Source of the DNA: Chloroflexota bacterium
GTDB lineage: Bacteria; Chloroflexota; Limnocylindria; Limnocylindrales; CSP1-4
Direction: 5' to 3'
DNA length: 5,438 nt
Assembly: GCA_027457005.1 (NCBI GenBank)
Contig: DAIDTV010000120.1
Span: 1 to 5,438, forward strand
Shown: piece after piece, positions 1 through 4,379 of the stretch
How positions within the stretch are numbered: position 1 is the stretch's first letter
Layout: every line of letters begins with the position of its first letter
Notes under the pieces: model-generated
The model's input: the letters and a program-made list of their open reading frames with translations, nothing else
The model's database searches: none
Told to the model about the DNA's origin: nothing
Made by a program: the position numbers and the translations under genes

Positions 1-1
1 G

Positions 2-34
2 ACCGCCCCCGAAGCCCCCCCGGAGGCGAGCTGA
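2..34 (+). CDS. possible 3' end of an upstream gene (partial)
   Basis: One frame entering from the left edge reads ten codons (TAPEAPPEAS) and stops at TGA 32-34, immediately before the GTG start of accC. A stop abutting the next start fits tight operon packing, and a Pro/Ala-rich tail is plausible for the end of a protein. Ten codons are too few to identify a family, and in DNA this GC-rich an open frame of this length is expected by chance. The identity of the upstream gene is unknown. Confidence 0.3.
   Translation, partial: TAPEAPPEAS
22..26 (+). promoter_or_regulatory. ribosome binding site of accC
   Basis: GGAGG lies 8 nt upstream of the GTG at 35. It supports that GTG as the start, which gives the usual biotin carboxylase N-terminus MFTKILIANRGEIA with no extension. 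Confidence 0.75.
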
Positions 35-1399
35 GTGTTCACCAAGATCCTCATCGCCAACCGGGGGGAGATCGCGCTCCGCGTGCTGCGCGCCTGCCGC
101 CAGCTGGGCGTCCCCGCCGTGGTCGCCTACAGCGAGGCCGACATCGACACGCTGGCTGTCCAGCAGGCCGACGAGGCGATCTGCATCGGCCCCGCCGACG
201 CGAAGCGCAGCTACCTGTCGGCCGCGGCCATCATCTCGGCCGCGATCGTCACCGGCTGCGACGCCATCCATCCCGGTTACGGCTTCCTGTCGGAGGACGA
301 CGCGTTCGCCGACATGGTCCGTGCCCACGGCCTGACCTTCATCGGGCCGCCCGCCGAGGTGCTCGAGCGGTTCGCCTCCAAGGCCGCCACCCGGCGCGTC
401 CTCGCCGAGCACGGACTCCCGACCATCCCCGGCTCCGGCCTGGTCCGCGACGACGCCCACGCGCTCGAGGAGGCCGAGCGGATCGGCTACCCGGTGCTCG
501 TCAAGCCGTCCGCCGGCGGCGGGGGCAAGGGGATGCGCATGGTCCGGTCGCCGCGCGAGCTGGAGCAGGCGCTGCCCATCTGCCGGTCGGAGGCCCGGGC
601 GGCGTTCGGCGACGACAGCCTCTATCTCGAGAAGTGGCTGGAGGAGAACCGGCACGTCGAGGTCCAGGTGATCGTGGACCGGTACGGCAACGGCGTGCAC
701 GTCGGCGAGCGGGACTGCTCGGTGCAGCGGCGCCACCAGAAGCTGATCGAGGAGGCGCCCACCCCCGCGCTGGGCCCCGAGAGCCGCCGTCACCTGTGCG
801 AATCGGCGGTCCGCGCCATCGTCGCGGCGGGCTACGAGAACGTGGGGACGCTCGAGTTCCTGGTCGACGGCCAGGGCAACTACTTCTTCATCGAGATCAA
901 CTGCCGCATCCAGGTGGAGCACCCGGTCACGGAGATGCTGTCGGGGCTCGACCTGGTGGTGGAGCAGATCCGGATCGCGGCGGGCGAGCCGCTCGGCTAC
1001 TCCCAGGCGGACATCGACCTGCGCGGGCACGCCATCGAATTCCGCATCACCGCCGAGGACATCGCCCACGACTTCCGTCCCCAGGCGGGCACGATCGAGG
1101 AGTACCGGGTGCCAGGCGGGCCGGGCGTGCGGATGGACAGCCACCTGTACCGCGGCTACGACGTCCCGCCCTACTACGATTCGCTGCTGGGCAAGCTCAT
1201 CGTCCACGGCCCCGACCGCGCGACCGCCATCGCCCGCGCCAGGACGGCGCTGGCCGAGCTGCGGATCGAGGGGATCGAGACCACCGTGGCGTTCCACCGC
1301 GCGATCCTGTCGCACCCGGTCTTCCTGGAGGGCGGGTTCACCACCAACCTGCTGGACCGCGTGGGTCCCGCGGCCTTCGTGGCCGCCGCGCGCGACTGA
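35..1399 (+). CDS. accC: acetyl-CoA carboxylase, biotin carboxylase subunit
   Basis: This is the cytoplasmic ATP-dependent enzyme that carboxylates biotin on AccB, the first half-reaction of malonyl-CoA synthesis. The protein has 454 residues, normal for a stand-alone subunit (E. coli about 449). The N-terminal domain opens with KILIANRGEIALRV (4-17). The ATP-grasp part has Lys116, Lys157 and the glycine-rich loop GGGGKGMR (161-168), then His207, the RDCSVQRRHQKLIEE segment (226-240) and metal ligands Glu274 and Glu287. The catalytic N-x-R-x-Q-V-E-H run covers 289-296, with Arg337 following. All residues expected from E. coli AccC are present at nearly identical numbers. One small variant is Cys290 where E. 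coli has Thr. The C-terminal domain ends near residue 440 and carries no biotinyl or carboxyltransferase domain, so it is not a fused acyl-CoA carboxylase alpha chain. The start is GTG with a good ribosome binding site. The gap to the next gene is 20 nt. The partner accB lies 2.5 kb downstream. Confidence 0.96.
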   Translation: MFTKILIANRGEIALRVLRACRQLGVPAVVAYSEADIDTLAVQQADEAICIGPADAKRSYLSAAAIISAAIVTGCDAIHPGYGFLSEDDAFADMVRAHGLTFIGPPAEVLERFASKAATRRVLAEHGLPTIPGSGLVRDDAHALEEAERIGYPVLVKPSAGGGGKGMRMVRSPRELEQALPICRSEARAAFGDDSLYLEKWLEENRHVEVQVIVDRYGNGVHVGERDCSVQRRHQKLIEEAPTPALGPESRRHLCESAVRAIVAAGYENVGTLEFLVDGQGNYFFIEINCRIQVEHPVTEMLSGLDLVVEQIRIAAGEPLGYSQADIDLRGHAIEFRITAEDIAHDFRPQAGTIEEYRVPGGPGVRMDSHLYRGYDVPPYYDSLLGKLIVHGPDRATAIARARTALAELRIEGIETTVAFHRAILSHPVFLEGGFTTNLLDRVGPAAFVAAARD

Positions 1400-1404
1400 C
1401 GGAC

Positions 1405-1415
1405 AGAGGAGGAGA
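1405..1415 (+). promoter_or_regulatory. strong ribosome binding site of the fabZ-like gene
   Basis: AGAGGAGGAGA contains AGGAGG at 1407-1412, 7 nt before the GTG at 1420. It is the best Shine-Dalgarno in the window and fixes the start. A longer frame-1 reading that begins inside accC is therefore not the real gene. Confidence 0.8.
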
Positions 1416-1419
1416 CGAC

Positions 1420-2427
1420 GTGTCTGAGGCGACGGCGGAGGCCACCGCCCTCACCACCCGCGAGATCCAGGCCCTCATTCCCCACCGCTGGCCGTTCCTG
1501 CTGGTGGACCGCATCGTGGAGTACGACCCCGCCCACCAGCGGATCGTCGGGCAGAAGGCCGTGACCGCCACCGAGTGGTACTTCCAGGGCCACTTTCCGG
1601 GCCAGCCCGTGATGCCTGGCGTCCTCCAGGTGGAGGCCCTTGCCCAGACCATGGCCGTCTACGTGGCGAAGCAGCCCGGCTACGGCGACACCATGGGCCT
1701 CTTCGCCAGCATCGAGGAGTGCCGCTTCAAGCGGATCGTGACCCCCGGGGCCGCCGTGCGCCGCGAGGCGCCCGACCTCATCGCGCTGCTCGGCGACTAC
1801 GTCATGAACGGGCCCCGCCCGTGCGACGTCGTCGACCGCGTGCGCGAGCTGGAGGCCCAGGGCGCGGTCGTCATCCAGGGCAACACCGACGTGGCCGCGG
1901 CGGACCTCGACCTGGCCGCCGCCTTCCCCTGGATCGACGAGGTGCCGCGGGTGCACGAGGTGGCCGCCGAGTGGACGCACGCCGAGCTGGGCGACGAGCG
2001 GCTCGACTGGCTCCGCCGCCTCCCGCCGGAGCGCCGCATCCACGTGGACGACACGCTCGTGCTGGCGTGCCACGCCTCGCCGGGGAGTCAGACCTCCGGG
2101 CTCGGGTCGGACGTGGACGTCGCGACCATCGTGGAGCGGCTTGCGCGCACCGACGCCCGCATCGTGACCTGCGGCCACACCCACGTCGCCGACGTGCGGG
2201 ACCTGGGCTGGAAGCAGGTGGTGAACCCGGGCTCGTGCGGGTACGCGTTCGACGGGGACCCCGGAGCGGCCTGGGCGCTGCTGGAGATCGACGGCGACGA
2301 GGTGCGCGCCGACCTGCGGCGCACCGTCTACGACACGCGCCCGGTCAGCGACGAACTCTCGGAGCGCGGGCTGACCGGCGACGTCTATCGCGCCGCGACC
2401 ATCCGGACGGGGCGCTACGTCCGGTGA
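1420..2427 (+). CDS. chimeric protein: N-terminal FabZ fragment joined in frame to an N-terminally truncated metallophosphoesterase
   Basis: The 335-residue frame has two unrelated halves. Residues 1-110 are 3-hydroxyacyl-ACP dehydratase FabZ: IPHRWPFLLVDRI (20-32), GHFPGQPVMPGVLQVEALAQ (57-76) with catalytic His58 and Glu72, and the FKRIVTPG strand (103-110). FabZ normally continues about 40 residues past that PG with the last strands of the hot-dog fold; these are absent. From about residue 111 (AAVRREAPDLIALLGDYV) the sequence is a calcineurin-like phosphoesterase of the YfcE type. It has GD (125-126), GNTD (154-157), His218 in ACHASPGS, GHTH (252-255) and a VNPGSCG strand (268-274). The first 25 or so phosphoesterase residues, with the metal-binding D-x-H, are missing. 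I see no frameshift or change in base composition at the join near 1747-1756. The pattern fits an in-frame deletion that fused adjacent fabZ and phosphoesterase genes, or an assembly error. Activity of either half is doubtful. The start is GTG with a strong ribosome binding site. Confidence 0.85.
   Translation: MSEATAEATALTTREIQALIPHRWPFLLVDRIVEYDPAHQRIVGQKAVTATEWYFQGHFPGQPVMPGVLQVEALAQTMAVYVAKQPGYGDTMGLFASIEECRFKRIVTPGAAVRREAPDLIALLGDYVMNGPRPCDVVDRVRELEAQGAVVIQGNTDVAAADLDLAAAFPWIDEVPRVHEVAAEWTHAELGDERLDWLRRLPPERRIHVDDTLVLACHASPGSQTSGLGSDVDVATIVERLARTDARIVTCGHTHVADVRDLGWKQVVNPGSCGYAFDGDPGAAWALLEIDGDEVRADLRRTVYDTRPVSDELSERGLTGDVYRAATIRTGRYVR
1750..2427 (+). other. metallophosphoesterase portion lacking metal motif I
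   Basis: This is the C-terminal two thirds of the fused gene. In class III phosphoesterases (YfcE, MJ0936 and relatives), five motifs build a two-metal site: D-x-H, GD, GN-[HT]-D, a later His, and GH-x-H. The last four are present here. D-x-H, normally within the first ten residues of a full protein, is not encoded anywhere in this frame between FabZ and the GD motif. A GTG at 1756 could in principle start this part separately, but it has no convincing ribosome binding site and would still lack D-x-H. Four intact motifs argue against long-term decay. The substrate cannot be read from the sequence; relatives are phosphodiesterases. Confidence 0.75.
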
Positions 2428-2429
2428 AC

Positions 2430-2474
2430 GTGGCTCCGCCCCGCCAGGTACCCGCCCGGCGGCTCGTGCCGTGA
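2430..2474 (+). CDS. possible 14-codon leader minicistron before fabF
   Basis: The 43-nt gap after the fabZ-phosphoesterase stop (TGA 2425-2427) has no clear Shine-Dalgarno for fabF. A GTG at 2430, two bases past that stop, opens 14 codons (APPRQVPARRLVP after the start). They end at TGA 2472-2474, overlapping the fabF GTG in a GTGA. Ribosomes finishing upstream could re-initiate and be delivered to fabF this way. A frame this short is easily a chance product in GC-rich DNA, and any GTGA start creates such a stop. Confidence 0.2.
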   Translation: MAPPRQVPARRLVP

Positions 2475-3757
2475 CCGGCCGCTCGACCGTGCCGGCACCG
2501 TCCCCGTCCCGCCGCGTGGTCGTGACCGGCATGGGCGCGGTCACGCCACTCGGGGCCGACCTCGCCACCACCTGGGAGCGGCTGCTCGCGGGCGAGTCGG
2601 GGATTCGGCCGATCGCGTCGTTCGACGCCTCGCGCGTCGACAGCCGCATCGCGGGGGAGGTGCTCGACGCCGACCCGTCCCGCGTCCTCGACCGCAAGGG
2701 GATCCGCCGGACCGACCGGGCCACGCAGCTCTCGCTCCTGGCCACCCGGGAGGCGATGGCCGACGCGGGGCTCCCGGAGCGGCTGGACGGGCCGCTGGCG
2801 GACGCGACCGGCGCGTTCGTGGGAACCGGGTTCGGCGGCGCCACCACGATCTTCGACGAGATCCGCACGTACGTGGAGCGCGGCCCGGACCGCATCAGCC
2901 CGTTCTTCGTCCCCATGGCGATCGCCAACATGACGGCGGGGCAGATCGGCCTGGTGCTGGGGGCGCGCGGGCCGAACATGGCCACGGTCAGCGCCTGTGC
3001 CAGCGGCGGGCACGCGATCGGCGAGGCGGCCGAGTCGATCCGCCGGGGGGACGCGGAGGTGATGCTCGCGGGCGGGACCGAGGCCACGGTGCTCGAGGGG
3101 ATCGTGGGCGCCTTCTCGGCGATGAAGGCGCTGAGCACCCGCAACGACGATCCCGCAGCCGCGAGCCGCCCCTTCGACCGGAACCGCGACGGCTTCGTCA
3201 TGGCGGAGGGCGCCGCCACGCTCGTCCTCGAGGATCTCGGCCATGCCCGGGCCCGCGGCGCGCAGATCCTCGCCGAGCTGGTGGGCTACGCGGCGTCCGC
3301 GGACGCGTACCATCTCACGCTCCCGGCGCCGGGCGCCAGCGGGGCCGTGCGTGCCGCACGCCGCGCGTTCGAGAAGGCCGGCCTGTCGCCCGACGAGGTG
3401 GAGATGGTGAGCGCGCATGCCACCAGCACGCCCGAGGGGGATCGCGCGGAGCTCGGCGGCCTGCACGAGCTGTTCGGCGAGCGGGGTGCCGCGCCACCGG
3501 TCACGGCCGCGAAGGGGGCACTCGGGCACACGCTCGGCGCGGCGGGCGCGATCGAGGCCGCGCTGACGGTGCGCGGCATGGTGGAGGGCCGTGTGCCGCC
3601 GACGCTGAACCTGGACGACCCGGACCCGGACGCGGCGGGCCTGGACCTGGTGCGCGGAGAGGCGCGCGAGGGGACGTTCGGGGTCGCGCTGGTCAACGCC
3701 TTCGGGTTCGGCGGCCAGAACAGCGTGCTGCTGTTCCGCCGGTGGGACGACGCGTGA
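2471..3757 (+). CDS. fabF: 3-oxoacyl-ACP synthase II (KAS II)
   Basis: This is the cytoplasmic condensing enzyme that extends acyl-ACP by two carbons from malonyl-ACP. The protein has 428 residues against about 413 for E. coli FabF; the excess is a 14-residue N-terminal lead before RRVVVTGMGAVTPLG (14-28). The catalytic triad is Cys176 (VSACASGGHA), His316 (SAHATSTPEGD) and His353 (KGALGHTLGAAGA), with Lys348. The Cys-His-His spacings of 140 and 37 residues match E. coli exactly. The C-terminal gatekeeper loop reads FGFGGQN (411-417), with Gln where E. coli has Thr. The thiolase fold is complete and ends normally. The GTG at 2471 is the longest supported start but lacks a clear ribosome binding site; GTG 2489 or 2516 would shorten the lead and are possible alternatives. 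The stop overlaps a GTG at 3754 that opens the small ORF described separately. Neighbours fit a fatty-acid operon. Confidence 0.95.
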   Translation: MTGRSTVPAPSPSRRVVVTGMGAVTPLGADLATTWERLLAGESGIRPIASFDASRVDSRIAGEVLDADPSRVLDRKGIRRTDRATQLSLLATREAMADAGLPERLDGPLADATGAFVGTGFGGATTIFDEIRTYVERGPDRISPFFVPMAIANMTAGQIGLVLGARGPNMATVSACASGGHAIGEAAESIRRGDAEVMLAGGTEATVLEGIVGAFSAMKALSTRNDDPAAASRPFDRNRDGFVMAEGAATLVLEDLGHARARGAQILAELVGYAASADAYHLTLPAPGASGAVRAARRAFEKAGLSPDEVEMVSAHATSTPEGDRAELGGLHELFGERGAAPPVTAAKGALGHTLGAAGAIEAALTVRGMVEGRVPPTLNLDDPDPDAAGLDLVRGEAREGTFGVALVNAFGFGGQNSVLLFRRWDDA

Positions 3758-3858
3758 GCGCCCACGCGCTGGCCCGGGCCGCGGGGCGGCACTCGGCCGC
3801 GGGGCGGCACTCGGCGGCGGGGCCGCACTCGGCCGCGGGTCCGGGGGCGCGCTCGTGA
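3754..3858 (+). CDS. possible 34-codon small ORF with hexapeptide repeats, linking fabF and accB
   Basis: A GTG at 3754 overlaps the fabF stop as GTGA. The frame runs 34 codons to TGA 3856-3858, which overlaps the accB GTG at 3855, again as GTGA. The product would start SAHALAR and then carry three hexapeptides (AAGRHS, AAGRHS, AAGPHS) and an AAGPGARS end; the repeats come from the 18-bp DNA repeats. No family is recognised. The double overlap would let ribosomes pass from fabF to accB, for which no good Shine-Dalgarno is visible. The peptide may matter less than the act of translating through the hairpin array. A non-coding spacer is the main alternative. Confidence 0.35.
   Translation: MSAHALARAAGRHSAAGRHSAAGPHSAAGPGARS
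3778..3826 (+). promoter_or_regulatory. array of three small hairpins upstream of accB
   Basis: Each 18-bp unit contains a perfect five-pair stem with a GGG loop: 3778-3790 and 3796-3808 are GCCGC-GGG-GCGGC, and 3814-3826 is GCGGC-GGG-GCCGC. The spacer ACTCG between stems is unchanged in all copies. The third copy differs from the others only at unit positions 3 and 11, which pair with each other, so the stem is kept by a double change. The hairpins sit 29-77 nt before the accB start. They could affect messenger stability, processing or the fabF/accB expression ratio. There is no U-run, so they are not intrinsic terminators. Function is inferred, not shown. Confidence 0.5.
3778..3839 (+). repeat. 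18-bp tandem repeat, three full copies plus a partial fourth
   Basis: The unit GCCGCGGGGCGGCACTCG occurs at 3778-3795 and identically at 3796-3813. At 3814-3831 it recurs as GCGGCGGGGCCGCACTCG, with two changes, and the first eight bases recur at 3832-3839. The unit is a multiple of three, so copy number could vary without changing the overlapping small-ORF frame. The 10-bp palindrome GGCCCGGGCC (3771-3780) abuts the first copy. Confidence 0.93.
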
Positions 3859-4361
3859 CCACCACCGAGGAGCTGCTCGCGCTGATCGACCGGCTCGAGG
3901 GGCTGCTGGAGCGCTCCGGCCTGGCCGAGATCGAGGTCGAGGCCGGCGAGCTCGGGATCGTGCTCCGCAAGCCGGGCCAGCTCATGGCCGGCGCCGTGGC
4001 GGTCGAGACCATGTCGGCCGCCGGGACGGGGCAGGGGAGCGGCCATGCCGAGGATTCCGCGCGCCACGCCGCCGACCCGGCCACCACGGCTGGCGAGCCG
4101 GTCATCGAGGCGGGACCCCGCACGCACGCCGTGGTGGCGCCCCTCACCGGTATCTACTACGCCGCGCCGTCGCCCGGCGCCGCGCCGTACGTGGCGGTGG
4201 GGGCCGAGGTCGTGGCCGGCCAGGTGATAGGCCTCATCGAGGCGATGAAACTCTTCAACGAGATCAAGAGCGACGCCGCGGGTCGCGTGATCCGCATGCA
4301 CGCCGTGGACGGCGCGCTGGTGCGGGCGAAGCAGCCGCTGATCGAGATCGAGCCATCCTGA
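3855..4361 (+). CDS. accB: acetyl-CoA carboxylase, biotin carboxyl carrier protein (BCCP)
   Basis: This protein carries the biotin that is carboxylated by AccC and then used to make malonyl-CoA. It has 168 residues, in the usual BCCP range. The N-terminal helix and short domain (EELLALIDRLEGLLERSGLA, 5-24, then EIEVEAGELGIVLRK) match bacterial AccB. A flexible Ala/Gly-rich linker covers about 45-85. The biotinyl domain starts near 93 (VVAPLTGIYYAAPSPGAAPYV) and includes the PSPGAAPYV thumb insertion typical of acetyl-CoA carboxylase carriers. The biotinylation site is IEAMKLFNEI, with Lys132, and the domain closes at PLIEIEPS. The start is GTG at 3855, overlapping the stop of the small ORF. 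Only a weak G-rich stretch (3843-3847) precedes it, so coupling is likely. Lys132 is encoded by AAA, the only AAA lysine codon I find in the window. The usual partner accC is not adjacent. The gap to fabH is 18 nt. Confidence 0.95.
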   Translation: MTTTEELLALIDRLEGLLERSGLAEIEVEAGELGIVLRKPGQLMAGAVAVETMSAAGTGQGSGHAEDSARHAADPATTAGEPVIEAGPRTHAVVAPLTGIYYAAPSPGAAPYVAVGAEVVAGQVIGLIEAMKLFNEIKSDAAGRVIRMHAVDGALVRAKQPLIEIEPS

Positions 4362-4363
4362 TC

Positions 4364-4376
4364 GGGAGCGAGGGAG
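4364..4376 (+). promoter_or_regulatory. purine-rich ribosome binding region of fabH
   Basis: The 18-nt gap between accB and fabH holds GGGAG at 4364-4368 (11 nt before the ATG) and AGGGAG at 4371-4376 (3 nt before it). Neither spacing is ideal, but the run is the only purine-rich site near the ATG at 4380 and supports that start. Confidence 0.5.
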
Positions 4377-4379
4377 ACC

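Noticed and set aside
35..1399. AccC as a fused acyl-CoA/propionyl-CoA carboxylase alpha chain
   Set aside because: The frame ends at residue 454 with no biotinyl domain, and a separate BCCP gene lies downstream.
634..1419. Upstream extension of the FabZ frame into accC
   Set aside because: The translation is Arg/Gly/Pro-rich noise overlapping a well-supported accC. The strong ribosome binding site at 1405-1415 places the real start at 1420.
2441..2462. CCGCC/GGCGG inverted repeat before fabF
   Set aside because: It is a five-base stem with a 12-nt loop in very GC-rich sequence and is expected by chance. It has no repeat copies or covariation.
1174..3219. Long minus-strand open frame (681 codons)
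   Set aside because: It runs antisense through accC, the fabZ chimera and fabF, and its translation is low-complexity Ser/Ala/Arg/Pro. Long antisense frames are expected where GC is concentrated in third codon positions, and the plus-strand proteins carry clear catalytic motifs.
3778..3839. CRISPR array or intrinsic terminator
   Set aside because: The 18-bp units are contiguous, with no unique spacers, so this is not CRISPR. No T-run follows the hairpins, and accB starts directly after, so termination here is unlikely.
2345..4147. Minus-strand open frame of 600 codons
   Set aside because: It is antisense to fabF and accB, has no recognisable domain and is rich in Arg/Ala/Pro, so it is a composition shadow. 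Its SAAPRP-type repeats are the reverse reading of the 18-bp array.
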